Part shown: positions 1 through 8,744 of the stretch, piece after piece
Position numbering within the stretch: the stretch's first letter is position 1
How the letters are laid out: every line of letters begins with the position of its first letter
NCBI GenBank assembly: GCA_002449575.1
Contig: DJXC01000056.1
Coordinates: 1-21,337 of the forward strand
Source of the DNA: Ruminococcus sp. UBA7014
GTDB lineage: Bacteria; Bacillota; Clostridia; Oscillospirales; Ruminococcaceae
DNA: 21,337 nt
Reading direction: 5' to 3'
The notes under the pieces: model-generated
What the model was told of the DNA's origin: nothing
The model's database searches: none
What the model saw: the letters and a program-made list of their open reading frames with translations, nothing else
Made by a program: the position numbers and the translations under genes

Positions 1-1
1 A

Positions 2-829
2 AATCATCCTGCACCGGCAATTCATATCGCAAAGCCAAAAGTATTTATTCCGGCATTCCCCGGCACAAACTGTGAATACGACTCGGCAAGAGCTTTTGAA
101 AAAGCTGGTGCTGAAGCGGATATTCTGGTTATCCGGAATCTGTCTGCCAGTGATATTGAAGAATCTGTCAAGATTGCTGCTGAAAAAATCGCACAGTCTC
201 AGATTATCATGCTTCCCGGCGGTTTTTCCGGCGGTGATGAACCGGAAGGCAGCGGCAAATTTATTACAGCGTTCTTCCGGAATCCGGCTGTCAGAGATGC
301 TGTGCATGACTTACTCCAGAACCGTGACGGCTTAATGCTTGGTATCTGCAACGGTTTCCAGGCATTAATCAAGCTCGGACTTGTTCCGTTTGGTGAAATT
401 GTTGATATGACCAGCGAATCTCCGACACTGACATTCAACACAATTGCAAGACATCAGTCCATGATGGTCAATACCAGAGTGGCTTCCAATAAGTCTCCGT
501 GGTTGGCATCCAGTGAAGTGGGTGACATTCATACTATCCCGATTTCTCATGGTGAAGGACGTTTTGTCGCTCCGGAAAGCCTGATTCAGAAACTTGCTGC
601 CAATGGTCAGATTGCGACTCAGTATGTTGACTTAAACGGCAAGCCGACTATGGATATCCGCTATAATCCGAATACTTCCATGAGTGCGATTGAAGGCATT
701 ACTTCTCCGGATGGTCGTGTACTTGGCAAGATGGGACACAGTGAACGCAAAGGCACAGACATCAGCAAGAATGTTCCCGGCATCAAAGACCAGCAGATTT
801 TTGAAAACGGCGTAAAGTATTTCTTATAA
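2..829 (+). CDS. purL: Phosphoribosylformylglycinamidine synthase, C-terminal glutaminase part (partial, 5' end outside window)
   Basis: Fourth step of de novo purine synthesis: FGAR + glutamine + ATP gives FGAM; this part is the glutamine amidotransferase domain that supplies ammonia. The frame is open from base 2, so the gene starts before the window. Visible motifs are PGTNCEYD near the domain start, MLPGGFSGGDEP, the nucleophile-elbow GICNGFQ (Cys codon about 347-349), the conserved ISHGEGRF, and MGHSERKG near the C terminus, which carries the His/Glu catalytic pair. The residues before PKVFIPAFPG run on as an open linker without a start codon. With the clostridial-style sequence, this favours the long single-chain PurL over a separate PurQ. 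It ends at TAA and runs straight into a hairpin terminator. The family assignment is secure; long PurL versus PurQ is inferred. Confidence 0.93.
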   Translation, partial: NHPAPAIHIAKPKVFIPAFPGTNCEYDSARAFEKAGAEADILVIRNLSASDIEESVKIAAEKIAQSQIIMLPGGFSGGDEPEGSGKFITAFFRNPAVRDAVHDLLQNRDGLMLGICNGFQALIKLGLVPFGEIVDMTSESPTLTFNTIARHQSMMVNTRVASNKSPWLASSEVGDIHTIPISHGEGRFVAPESLIQKLAANGQIATQYVDLNGKPTMDIRYNPNTSMSAIEGITSPDGRVLGKMGHSERKGTDISKNVPGIKDQQIFENGVKYFL

Positions 830-841
830 TTTCATAAAACA

Positions 842-884
842 AATGCACCGTCTTTTCACAGGCGGTGCATTATTTTTATTTTTT
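842..884 (+). terminator. Rho-independent terminator of purL, probably bidirectional with prmA
   Basis: Nine-base-pair stem (842-850 with 863-871, AATGCACCG/CGGTGCATT) and a 12-base loop, followed on + by a T-rich tail (871-884). It lies 13 bases after the purL stop. On the - strand the same stem lies just past the prmA stop codon (876-878) but is followed only by a weaker T-rich run, so it probably serves both convergent genes. Confidence 0.85.
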
Positions 885-1850
885 CCACCGGAGCAGAGCA
901 GCTGCCCAGCCTTCTTTCTCCCGGACAGTGACTTTCTCAAAGCCTTTCACTTCCAGTTCGTTCAGGACTTCGTCAGCACGTTCAATAATAATTCCCGAAA
1001 CAATCAGATTCCCTCCCGGTTTCAGGAAACTGCCAAACAATCCGGACATAGCGATTAGAATATCTGCCACGATATTGGCATAAATCAAGTCATAGCCTGT
1101 ACCAATAGTTTCTCTCAGAGACAAATCAGAACAAATATCCCCGCAGTAAGCGTGATATACTTCCGGAGCAATATGATTTTTTCCGGCATTTTCAAGTGCA
1201 GTCCTGACACAGTTATCAATGACATCAACAGCAACCGCCGAATCTGCCCCCAGAAGCATTGCACCGATTGAAAGAATACCGCTTCCGCAGCCTAAATCCA
1301 GAATTTTATCATGTGGTTTCAGAACCAATTCTGAAAGTTCCAGACATAATCTTGTTGTATGATGCTGTCCCGTTCCAAAACTGGAAGCCGGGTCGATTTC
1401 CAGAACCGTTCTGTCATTCTGTTCCGGAAGCGTTTCCCATGACGGCTTGATATATAATTTTTCGCCAACGGGGAAAGGCTTAAAATATTGTTTCCAGTTG
1501 TTTGCCCAGTCATCTTCTTTTACATTATTGCAGGAAAGTTCCAGGCTGCCGAAAAATGCAGCATCTTCACGAGATTTAAGCTGTTCCAGAAGATTCTTTA
1601 CACTGGAAAACTGTTCCGCACCCTGTGCATCATCCGGCAGATAGAACGTCACACTGGTATCGCATTCAGAAAGCTGCATTAAATCTTCATCGATATAGTC
1701 CCATTTTCCTTCTTTATCATCAAGGAATTCCTGAAAGCTTTCTCTATCCTGTGTAACAAAGCCTTTTACACCGGAGTCAGTTAGCAATGCACACAGAATT
1801 TCGAGTGCTGGTGTTTCAGTGATAATCTTTACTTCAATCCAGTCAGTCAT
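876..1850 (-). CDS. prmA: Ribosomal protein L11 methyltransferase
   Basis: SAM-dependent class I methyltransferase that trimethylates amino groups of ribosomal protein L11 in the cytoplasm. The 324-residue product matches the usual family size. The N-terminal L11-binding segment (MTDWIEVKI...) is followed by the PrmA signature DPASSFGTGQHHTTRLCLE, SAM motif I DLGCGSGILSIGA, the acidic VAVDV strand, and ANIVADIL, which occupies the catalytic post-IV position. The start at 1850 is chosen because AAAGGAGA sits 7-8 bases upstream. An in-frame ATG at 1874 would add eight unconserved residues and lies before that ribosome site. It is the last gene of the - strand block and lies about 70 bases after the C39-like gene. 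Confidence 0.94.
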   Translation of the reverse strand: MTDWIEVKIITETPALEILCALLTDSGVKGFVTQDRESFQEFLDDKEGKWDYIDEDLMQLSECDTSVTFYLPDDAQGAEQFSSVKNLLEQLKSREDAAFFGSLELSCNNVKEDDWANNWKQYFKPFPVGEKLYIKPSWETLPEQNDRTVLEIDPASSFGTGQHHTTRLCLELSELVLKPHDKILDLGCGSGILSIGAMLLGADSAVAVDVIDNCVRTALENAGKNHIAPEVYHAYCGDICSDLSLRETIGTGYDLIYANIVADILIAMSGLFGSFLKPGGNLIVSGIIIERADEVLNELEVKGFEKVTVREKEGWAAALLRWKK

Positions 1851-1877
1851 AATATAATCTCCTTTACATGACAAGAA

Positions 1878-1901
1878 CCGCCGTTCAGTGCCGGACGGCG
1901 G
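1878..1901 (-). terminator. Hairpin between the C39-like gene and prmA (weak terminator or leader stem)
   Basis: Seven-base-pair GC-rich stem CCGCCGT/ACGGCGG (1878-1884 with 1895-1901) with a 10-base loop. On the - strand the 3' side is followed by TTCTTGTC, a poor T tract. It may partly terminate the upstream transcript or be the first structure in a prmA leader. Confidence 0.35.
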
Positions 1902-1907
1902 ATTCCT

Positions 1908-1935
1908 ATAATATTTTAAAATTAAAGTTCTGCAA
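1908..1935 (-). promoter_or_regulatory. Possible promoter for prmA
   Basis: TTGCAG (1930-1935) and TATTAT (1908-1913), read on the - strand and separated by 16 bases, overlapping the end of the upstream gene. Both boxes are imperfect. If used, transcription would start within or just before the 1878-1901 hairpin. Confidence 0.3.
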
Positions 1936-3328
1936 AATTGAGGGCAATCCAGCCTTCACAACCGTCATACAGTACTTTGCCCCATTTGAAATTTTCATCT
2001 GTTTCAACAACATTCAGAGAAGTATTTTCTGGAATCATAGTCAGAACACTGGAATCTGCATCCGGATTCTGATAGAGATTCAGATTTTCTTTCACAGTAA
2101 ATCTGATAGACATGAAAATATGCTGTTCCTTAATTTCTACCAGTTTCGCTTCTGCCTGTTCTTCTGGAATACAGAGTATTTTTGTCTTTGCTGTTTCCGC
2201 AGAAGATACTGTTTCAGCAGACGGTGCTGTTTCCGGTGCATCCTGTAAAATGACAATTTCTACCGTACCGGGTTCGAGCTGATTTTCTTCCTGACTGGGT
2301 TCTACGAAAACAGGTGCAACTGAAACATTTTCTTCAACATGTTCTGAATCAGCAGTAATTTCAGCAATTTCCTCAGCTGGTTTTGTGAAAATAACAACTT
2401 GTGTTGTTTCAGCCTGAACAGTTGTTACAGGTACAGCAGTTGTCATTGTAACAACCGTTGTTGTTTCTGGTGTAGTTGTTGTTGTAACAACTGTTGTTGT
2501 TTCGGGTAGGGTTGTCGTTGTTGCAATGGGTGCTTCTGTGATTTCTGTTGTAGTCACAGCAGTTGTGATTTCTGTCATTGTTGTTTCAGGAACTGTTGCT
2601 GTTTCAGGAGGAATCGTCTCCGGTGCGACAGGTGCGGTTTCAGGAGCTGCAATCTGTACTTCCTGCTGTTCTGCGGGCATTTGTTCCGGTTCAGTAGTTT
2701 CTGTACCGGAAATATTTTTAGAATTCTTGCCTGTGAAAAGTCTGACCTGTGTCACAGTATCAGCAGAATATTTATCAAACAGAGAAGTTTTGCTGCTGCC
2801 GGGGTCCATCATTGTTACTTTAGAACCGTCTACAGAATCCACAGCTACGAAATGCATATTTTTTCCATTGCTGATTTTTACAATAATATAATAGCCTTCA
2901 TCCAGAAACTTTTTGAGTTCCTGCGCTTTTTCAGTCTGATTTTTACCATAGAGCTTGTTGTCCACATTGGAAACATATTTAAAATCCGGTACATAATTTG
3001 ATAATGCATTCCAGTCCAGAATACCACTGGAATTCAATCCTCCGCTTTGATTCAGGAATTTCACCATAACACCAGGATTAAAATCCTCATTTGTAACAGA
3101 ACCAGAATGTACCATCAGGATAGCAGCCGCCGTGACAGCACAACCACTCTCACTGACTGTATCAGAACTTGTTCCCAGATACATACTACTCCAGCTGCTT
3201 CCGTACTGTTTCCAGCCCTTATAATCCTCGCTGAATGCATAAATCAGGGAATTTCCCAGAACGGCAGCACTCATGACCACTGACAGAACTGCACCTGCAA
3301 TGGCTAATTTGTGTTTTAGAAAATACAT
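1922..3328 (-). CDS. Secreted C39-like cysteine-peptidase-fold protein with Thr/Pro linker and C-terminal SH3 domain
   Basis: A 468-residue exported protein. Residues 1-32 form a signal or anchor segment (positive MYFLKHK, then a hydrophobic stretch). Residues about 35-200 resemble the C39_2 papain-fold family: Cys63 in ESGCAVTAAAI, His159 in MHFVAVD and Asp175 in MMDPGSS are in the order expected for a Cys-His-Asp site. Residues about 205-385 are a low-complexity Thr/Pro/Glu linker with PETTTVVTTTT-like units, typical of a wall-spanning or glycosylated spacer. Residues about 405-468 look like a bacterial SH3 domain (NLNLYQNPDADSSVL...GWIALNFAEL), usually a peptidoglycan-binding module. It follows the transglutaminase gene by 22 bases. 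The ribosome site AAAGGAG sits a rather long 13 bases from the ATG. The substrate is unknown; the fold may be used for binding rather than cleavage. Confidence 0.8.
   Translation of the reverse strand: MYFLKHKLAIAGAVLSVVMSAAVLGNSLIYAFSEDYKGWKQYGSSWSSMYLGTSSDTVSESGCAVTAAAILMVHSGSVTNEDFNPGVMVKFLNQSGGLNSSGILDWNALSNYVPDFKYVSNVDNKLYGKNQTEKAQELKKFLDEGYYIIVKISNGKNMHFVAVDSVDGSKVTMMDPGSSKTSLFDKYSADTVTQVRLFTGKNSKNISGTETTEPEQMPAEQQEVQIAAPETAPVAPETIPPETATVPETTMTEITTAVTTTEITEAPIATTTTLPETTTVVTTTTTPETTTVVTMTTAVPVTTVQAETTQVVIFTKPAEEIAEITADSEHVEENVSVAPVFVEPSQEENQLEPGTVEIVILQDAPETAPSAETVSSAETAKTKILCIPEEQAEAKLVEIKEQHIFMSIRFTVKENLNLYQNPDADSSVLTMIPENTSLNVVETDENFKWGKVLYDGCEGWIALNFAEL
2400..2640 (-). repeat. Degenerate in-frame repeat encoding a Thr/Pro-rich linker
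   Basis: Imperfect repeats of a roughly 30-base GTTGTTGTTTCxGG-like unit (as read on +) encode PETTTVVTTTT-type residues between the enzymatic and SH3 parts of the C39-like protein. Copy number probably varies among strains. Confidence 0.7.
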
Positions 3329-3350
3329 TAGATTTCATTTTCTCCTTTCG

Positions 3351-5606
3351 TTACGCTTGCGGCGTTTTTTGTTGTTTACGTTTATTTCTGGCATCCTGTC
3401 TGCGTTTTTGTGCCTGTTCCTTCAGGTACATTGTGTAGATTTCATGCCATTTCTGATAAGATTCAGTGAGTCCTTCCGCATTTTCTGCTTCAGAATTCTG
3501 ACCATACAGCAGGACATCCAGAAGTAAGAAAATTTCCTGTTCTTTCCAGAAAGTATGAGAAGCTTCTGCAAGTTCGCTGACAGTTGTACTTTCCGGCAGA
3601 TGCATCAGAATACGCATATGACGGAATACAGCTGATGCGCTTTCAGCCGGCGTAAGCCGGCGGAGTTTTCTCCGGAACAGAAATTCCCGAATTTTTGGCA
3701 GATAAAAATAAATCACACCTGCAATGACAGCAAAGCCGAGCAGAACAAAACCCCAGCGCATGACATTTTGATTTTCTGCCTGTTGATTTTCCTGTTCTTC
3801 TATACCTGCCACAGTCGGCTCAAAACTCATCCAGCCATAACCGGAAATATACACTTCCGGAAAAGCATGAGCATCACGGACTTTAATCAGATAATTGCTT
3901 TCTCTTCCACGAAAATTAGCATTATACATCTGATTCAGATTATAGCCCTGTACATAACGTGCAGGCAGTCCGGCACTGCGGCAGAGCATAACCATAGCTG
4001 TTGCATATTCATAGCAGACTCCAGTTTTACTTTCAGTCAGGAAATATTCTGCATTAGAACCGGCAGGCTTCTGATAAGACTGGTCATAGACAAAATTTTC
4101 CTGCACAAAATAGTTTTCAATTGCCTGTGCCTTGTCAAAATCAGAAAGCATTCCGTCCGTAATCTGTTCTGCAAGATTATGGATAATTTCGCTGTCGAAA
4201 TCCTGTTTCTGTACTATATCCAGATATTCATAAGCTTCTCTGCATTCTTGCTGCACCTGTTCCAGCAATGCTGCTCTCTGAGGAGAAGAAGACTGCAAGA
4301 TTTCCTGTGCATCCTGTAAAAGTGTTTCGTAGTCTGCACCGGATAAGGTTTGCAGAATCTGCCGTACTGTTTCATATTTTGCATAAGTATCCGGATAATA
4401 CTGTACAGAAGTCCAGTCCTGCGTATTTCCGCCGAACGTATTTGTTCTGGAAACTGACAAATATGTTCCTTGTGAAGTGTTCAGCGTTCTGGTCGGAGAA
4501 GGCAGTGTCTGCATCGGATAATATACAGGACACAGCGCAAATGTCCGGAGTTCCTGTTCCGGAAGCATCCTATCAAGAAATTCTGAAAGCTGATATTTTT
4601 CAGCAAATTCTGCATCCTGTGCAGCAGCATTCAGAATTGCCTGTAACAGTTCCTGCGGCTTATAAGTCATGCCGCCAGAAGGATAAGACTGGTCTGGATA
4701 GTCATATTCCCGAATGACGTTCCAGCTGTCATCTGCCTGATAATAAGAATATGTCTGTGTTCTTAATCTGAGCGATTCCGGAGAAGAAACATAATAAATC
4801 GTTCTGGTATTATTGGACGTTCCGACAGAATTGTCTGTTGTATCGGTAAACATGCTGATGGCATTCATCAGCACATCTGACCATGTACTGTAAGACATCG
4901 CATTTTCGATAAATTCACGGTCTGCTGTCACAGCCGGCTTCGGCACAATTGCAGCAAGAATTGAAAAACACAGTACATAGACTGCAATCGACATACTGCC
5001 GTGAAAACTTGGCAGATAGCGAATTTCTGTCTGATTATGCATCTGACGGCAGTAAATCATCAGCAGGAAAAAGCTTGCCAGCAGAATCATCACCAATACC
5101 GCCGGCATCTGCAAACCTTCCTTTGCATATAAACTCAACGGAATCAACATAATCAGAAACTGCATACTCATTCTGTACCTGATTTTGGAAAAATAATATA
5201 CAGCACTTGTCAGAAATCCCAGCATCAGCAAATAAATAGAAGCTGTATACCATCCGGAAAATGTAACAACTCCCTGCGGTGTCAGAAACCAGACCATAAA
5301 GCTGATAGGATAACTCTGCTGTCCCCATTCGGTCATCATTCCGACAATTTCCAGTCCGGCGAAGAGATAAACCAGATATGTCAAAGGTCCTATCCATTTG
5401 TGACGGGCAACAAAGTCATAAAAGCGCATCATCAACCAGCTGATAACTACAGCAATTATAGTATAAAGCCATGTCATGCCGCTGTGATAATAATACATGA
5501 CTGTTGTTACCAGAAAAACAGCATAAAGCTGTACAGGGTCGCCGATTAATTTTTTCAGAAACTGTATCACAGAATTCTGGCTCAGTTCCTGTAGTTTATG
5601 CCACAA
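3351..5606 (-). CDS. Membrane-bound transglutaminase-like protein (TgpA type)
   Basis: A multi-pass membrane protein of about 751 residues. Roughly the first 225 residues hold several transmembrane helices. A long extracellular region follows, then a transglutaminase core: Cys in TGVCYEYATAMVMLCRSAGLP (about residue 531), His in VRDAHAFPEVYI (about 580) and FEPT where many relatives have Asp. One more helix (about 620-637) and a cytoplasmic tail complete it. This is the DUF3488/TgpA plan, and the gene sits in the classic order moxR, DUF58, tgpA. The start is uncertain. GAGGTGAT (5611-5618) is well placed for TTG at 5606 (8 bases after GAGG), but leaves only 2 bases before ATG at 5612 and overlaps GTG at 5615. 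The natural substrate is unknown; envelope protein or peptide crosslinking or hydrolysis is inferred. Confidence 0.88.
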   Translation of the reverse strand: MWHKLQELSQNSVIQFLKKLIGDPVQLYAVFLVTTVMYYYHSGMTWLYTIIAVVISWLMMRFYDFVARHKWIGPLTYLVYLFAGLEIVGMMTEWGQQSYPISFMVWFLTPQGVVTFSGWYTASIYLLMLGFLTSAVYYFSKIRYRMSMQFLIMLIPLSLYAKEGLQMPAVLVMILLASFFLLMIYCRQMHNQTEIRYLPSFHGSMSIAVYVLCFSILAAIVPKPAVTADREFIENAMSYSTWSDVLMNAISMFTDTTDNSVGTSNNTRTIYYVSSPESLRLRTQTYSYYQADDSWNVIREYDYPDQSYPSGGMTYKPQELLQAILNAAAQDAEFAEKYQLSEFLDRMLPEQELRTFALCPVYYPMQTLPSPTRTLNTSQGTYLSVSRTNTFGGNTQDWTSVQYYPDTYAKYETVRQILQTLSGADYETLLQDAQEILQSSSPQRAALLEQVQQECREAYEYLDIVQKQDFDSEIIHNLAEQITDGMLSDFDKAQAIENYFVQENFVYDQSYQKPAGSNAEYFLTESKTGVCYEYATAMVMLCRSAGLPARYVQGYNLNQMYNANFRGRESNYLIKVRDAHAFPEVYISGYGWMSFEPTVAGIEEQENQQAENQNVMRWGFVLLGFAVIAGVIYFYLPKIREFLFRRKLRRLTPAESASAVFRHMRILMHLPESTTVSELAEASHTFWKEQEIFLLLDVLLYGQNSEAENAEGLTESYQKWHEIYTMYLKEQAQKRRQDARNKRKQQKTPQA

Positions 5607-5638
5607 CGGCATCACCTCATTTCAAAAATGGAAAATAT

Positions 5639-6829
5639 CTATTTTTTCAAGTTCTGCATGGAAAAATCTTCGCCCAGTGTCCAGAGCGCATCAAAGGCAG
5701 AAAGGGCAGCAACACCGGAATTTTCCGGACAAACCGCACAAAGATAGCCGGAATCTTTCAGAGCGGCTGCCTGTACCGCAAGTGCTTCATCCGGATGAGC
5801 AGTATAAATCATATAAGCACCTGCTTTTTCATGCACAGTACTCATGTCAATCCGGTTGCCGTCATTCACGAAATCTGCAGAAGCAATTTCGACAGCAGCA
5901 TTCCGGACATCATCTTCATTTTCGAGAATCAAAGTTTTCCAGACTTGTCCGGAAGCAAAACGAATTGTACAGGGAATCCCCTGCCGGACAAGCAGAATCA
6001 GAAAGCCGAGTGCGCCTTCCATTATGAGTTCCCGCTGTTTCAGAGCCGTTTCGGAATCTTCCGGCTGTAAATCGAGAATCAAAGCTGGTCGGACGGTTGC
6101 AGCGGCTTCATCCATACGAACCATTAATTTCTGACGTTTGGCAGACATTTTCCAGTTAATGCGTTTCAGGCTGTCTCCGGGAACGTAGTCTCTGTGAATA
6201 TAACCGGGCATAGACTGGGCGGAAAATGCTGCTGCGGATTCTTCTTCTTCGTCATCCTGTGTCAGCACGATATTGCTGACTGTATGTAAAATAACAGAAG
6301 CATTCATCAGGGACGGAATTTCCGGAATTACACCGATTTTCACAGACTGTGGCAACTGTTTTACTGGAAAGCGAAACCAGCCCAGATAATCATAGACAGC
6401 TAATTCCTGAACAGTCATTTCACCACATCCGGCATATTTTGCCGTTACTCCCTGCGGAATTTCAAGCGGTTCTTCAGCAGTCATTGCACTTTGTACGGGA
6501 CGGGAATCATCCGGCACAAAATTCAGTGTTGTTCCGATATGGCAGCGGACAAATGGCACGGGAAGCCGTCCTTCTGTTCTGAGAACCAAAGCAACATTGA
6601 AATGCCGTCCTTTCGCAAGATAAGCAGGTGCAGAAAATTCGGCTGTAATCTGCCGGCAGGCACGCCAGCTCAACAATACAGAAATCAGTGGTGCAAGAAT
6701 CAGAAAACTCCAGACAACAACGCCAATGTCACCATCAAGATAATGTGTGAATACATATGCCATACCGAACATCATCAGCAATCCGAAATAAAATTTAGAG
6801 CGTTCCAGCAATGCAGAAATTTTTTTCAT
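5639..6829 (-). CDS. DUF58 domain protein
   Basis: A 396-residue protein with two N-terminal hydrophobic segments (about 13-30 and 36-54), a beta-rich middle, and the DUF58 signature YVPGDSLKRINWKMSAKR at about 215-232, followed by a von Willebrand A-like segment (ALILDLQPED...). DUF58 proteins are encoded next to MoxR AAA+ ATPases and transglutaminase-like membrane proteins, as here. They are thought to work with the ATPase in assembling or activating envelope or other complexes, but the mechanism is unproven. An acidic run (DDEEEE, 192-197) precedes the signature. The gene starts 12 bases after the moxR stop. Its ribosome site GAGG overlaps that TGA stop, so translation is probably coupled. 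Confidence 0.9.
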   Translation of the reverse strand: MKKISALLERSKFYFGLLMMFGMAYVFTHYLDGDIGVVVWSFLILAPLISVLLSWRACRQITAEFSAPAYLAKGRHFNVALVLRTEGRLPVPFVRCHIGTTLNFVPDDSRPVQSAMTAEEPLEIPQGVTAKYAGCGEMTVQELAVYDYLGWFRFPVKQLPQSVKIGVIPEIPSLMNASVILHTVSNIVLTQDDEEEESAAAFSAQSMPGYIHRDYVPGDSLKRINWKMSAKRQKLMVRMDEAAATVRPALILDLQPEDSETALKQRELIMEGALGFLILLVRQGIPCTIRFASGQVWKTLILENEDDVRNAAVEIASADFVNDGNRIDMSTVHEKAGAYMIYTAHPDEALAVQAAALKDSGYLCAVCPENSGVAALSAFDALWTLGEDFSMQNLKK

Positions 6830-6841
6830 AGATTATTATCC

Positions 6842-7777
6842 TCATGCTTCGGACGGAACAGGAATTGTTTCCAGAAGCTGACGAATCAAGGCTTCCGAAG
6901 AGCCGAGACTGTTTCGTCCTTTCGGAGAAAGCAGAATTCTGTGTGCCAGTACCGGAACAGCAAGTTCTTTCACATCGTCAGGAGTGGCAAACGTTCTGCC
7001 ATGAATAAATGCTGCAGCACGAACAGCCCTGTAACATGCAATACTGCCTCTGGGACTGACACCCAGAGCCGCCATATCACTTTCACGGGTGGCTCTGACA
7101 AGTGCAAGAATATAATTCCGGACAGAGTCCGAAACCTGTACAGCATTTACAGTCTGCTGAAGTTCTGACACCTGTCTGGTAGAAATGACTGCACCGGAAA
7201 TATTTGAGATAGGATTTCCTTCGCCGTTGCGTTCGAGAATTGCTAGTTCTTCCTGCAAAGTCGGATAACCCATCGAAATTTTCATGAAAAATCTGTCCAT
7301 CTGCGCTTCCGGCAGATGGTAAGTTCCATAAGTTTCCACAGGATTCTGTGTGGCAATGACCATAAACGGAGAAGGCAGAATATGTGTTTGACCATCAAGA
7401 CTAATCTGATGTTCTTCCATGATTTCCAGCAGAGAAGACTGTACTTTTGGAGAAGCACGGTTAATTTCATCAGCCAGAAGAAAATTGCAGAATGCCGCAC
7501 CGGGACGATATTCCAGTGAGCCGTCATGCTGACTGACAACAGAATAACCAGTAATATCAGAAGGCATAATATCCGGAGTCAGCTGAATTCTATGAAATTC
7601 TCCGCCGACAGACCGTGAAAGAGCTGCTGCAAGCTGGGTTTTCCCCACCCCCGGCACATCTTCAAGCAGAATATGCCCGCCGCAGAGCATGGCTGTAATT
7701 GCCTGTAAAATTGTGCTGTCCTTGCCGACAATCACTTTTCCAACACTTTGTAGAATGCCTTGAACTTCTTTCTGCAT
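6842..7777 (-). CDS. MoxR-family AAA+ ATPase
   Basis: A 311-residue cytoplasmic AAA+ ATPase of full family length. Visible motifs are Walker A VPGVGKTQ (about 41-48), Walker B LLADEINRAS (about 100-109), sensor 1 ATQNPVE (about 142-148) and DRF (161-163) in the arginine-finger region. A C-terminal lid holds GRTFATPDDVK. MoxR ATPases act as chaperone-like motors for cofactor insertion or complex maturation, usually with DUF58/VWA partners encoded next door. Here it opens the sub-operon moxR, DUF58, transglutaminase, C39-like. The ATG has a consensus AGGAGG about 10 bases upstream and a strong promoter at 7810-7838. Confidence 0.94.
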   Translation of the reverse strand: MQKEVQGILQSVGKVIVGKDSTILQAITAMLCGGHILLEDVPGVGKTQLAAALSRSVGGEFHRIQLTPDIMPSDITGYSVVSQHDGSLEYRPGAAFCNFLLADEINRASPKVQSSLLEIMEEHQISLDGQTHILPSPFMVIATQNPVETYGTYHLPEAQMDRFFMKISMGYPTLQEELAILERNGEGNPISNISGAVISTRQVSELQQTVNAVQVSDSVRNYILALVRATRESDMAALGVSPRGSIACYRAVRAAAFIHGRTFATPDDVKELAVPVLAHRILLSPKGRNSLGSSEALIRQLLETIPVPSEA

Positions 7778-7809
7778 AGGTAAAAATCCTCCTCAGTTTG
7801 CTATATTTT

Positions 7810-7838
7810 ATTATAGCACAAAGTTTTTGATTTGTACA
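7810..7838 (-). promoter_or_regulatory. Promoter of the moxR operon
   Basis: TGTACA (-35, 7833-7838), a 17-base spacer and TATAAT (-10, 7810-7815) on the - strand, with TGC directly before the -10 (extended -10). The start codon lies 33 bases downstream with AGGAGG between. Confidence 0.75.
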
Positions 7839-7859
7839 GTAGTATTTTATAATTTTTTT

Positions 7860-8735
7860 TCAAATATCTTCAAGAAAATTCCAGATTGCCCAGTACAGTC
7901 CCTGATTTTCCAGAGCTGCAAGAAACTCTGATTCTGACAGAGGAGATTCGCCAATAATACGACATTGTTCCGTTTCAGGGTCAAGCAACAAAAGCATATC
8001 ACAATTGAAACCTGTCTGATACACTATCACATCCGGCTCATTCTCTTCCGGAAAGGGAAGCAGTACTACAGCGCACTGTATGCCGGAATTTTCCTGAACC
8101 AGACGGATTTTCTCAGAAAGTTCCTGCATATCATATTCAGACAGGGCAGCTGTTTTATCCAGTATATAAGCCGGCATTTGTTCACTGACAGGAAGAATCC
8201 TGTTCAGAGCATCCGAAAATCTGCCTTCTATCAGGTCACGGGTTGCGCCGTTGAGTACAATGGAAATTTCTGTCTGCGTTATCCAGTTCTGACATCTGCC
8301 TGCTGTATAGATAATATCTTGATTTGTATCGTTATTGATTAACACCAGAAATCCGTCTGAAACAGTAATATCAAAAATTTCCTGATAATAGCTTTCTGCG
8401 AACTGCTGCGGAGCAATATCGTTGAGGTTATCTGTAATTACAACAAAAGCATTCACCAGCCGGGAAGAAGCAATCCATTCCAGATAGCTGTTATGCAGAC
8501 TGCATTCTTCTTGATTTAAAGCACCGCATTCATCATAAATATGCTCATATTCCGGATTCCGGAATTTTTCAGCACGTTCTGCAAATGGGATAAATTCGGC
8601 TTTGGTTTCCGTAATTGTTTCAGCAGCAGTTTCCTGAATCATGCTGACAGCACCAGAAACCGGAACAGTTTCGGCTTTCCGGCAGCCTGTCAGCAGAAAG
8701 GCAATACATAATATTAACCAAAAAAATTTACGCAT
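7860..8735 (-). CDS. TPM-domain lipoprotein
   Basis: A 291-residue predicted lipoprotein: MRKFFWLILCIAFLLTGC ends in the lipobox LLTGC, so Cys18 would be lipidated and the protein held outside the membrane. Residues about 60-180 match the TPM (YgcG/TLP18.3/Psb32-like) pattern: YDECGALNQEE start, a VVITD strand, SDGFLVLINND, then IIYTAGRCQNW. A second alpha/beta segment follows, possibly a diverged second TPM copy (LSEKIRLVQENSGIQCAVVLLPF). TPM proteins are often encoded near envelope assembly genes; a phosphatase role is known only for plant relatives. The gene starts 9 bases after the LCP stop, with AAGGAGA 5 bases from the ATG. No intrinsic terminator follows before moxR. Confidence 0.78.
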   Translation of the reverse strand: MRKFFWLILCIAFLLTGCRKAETVPVSGAVSMIQETAAETITETKAEFIPFAERAEKFRNPEYEHIYDECGALNQEECSLHNSYLEWIASSRLVNAFVVITDNLNDIAPQQFAESYYQEIFDITVSDGFLVLINNDTNQDIIYTAGRCQNWITQTEISIVLNGATRDLIEGRFSDALNRILPVSEQMPAYILDKTAALSEYDMQELSEKIRLVQENSGIQCAVVLLPFPEENEPDVIVYQTGFNCDMLLLLDPETEQCRIIGESPLSESEFLAALENQGLYWAIWNFLEDI

Positions 8736-8744
8736 AGTTTCTCC

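Noticed and set aside
2526..2891. 121-residue hydrophobic Val/Ser/Gly-rich frame on +
   Set aside because: It is the antisense image of the Thr/Pro linker repeat in the C39-like gene; its composition is an artefact of the repeat.
3768..4717. Two reading frames of 183 and 149 residues on +
   Set aside because: Antisense to the well-supported transglutaminase gene; no start context and no recognisable motifs.
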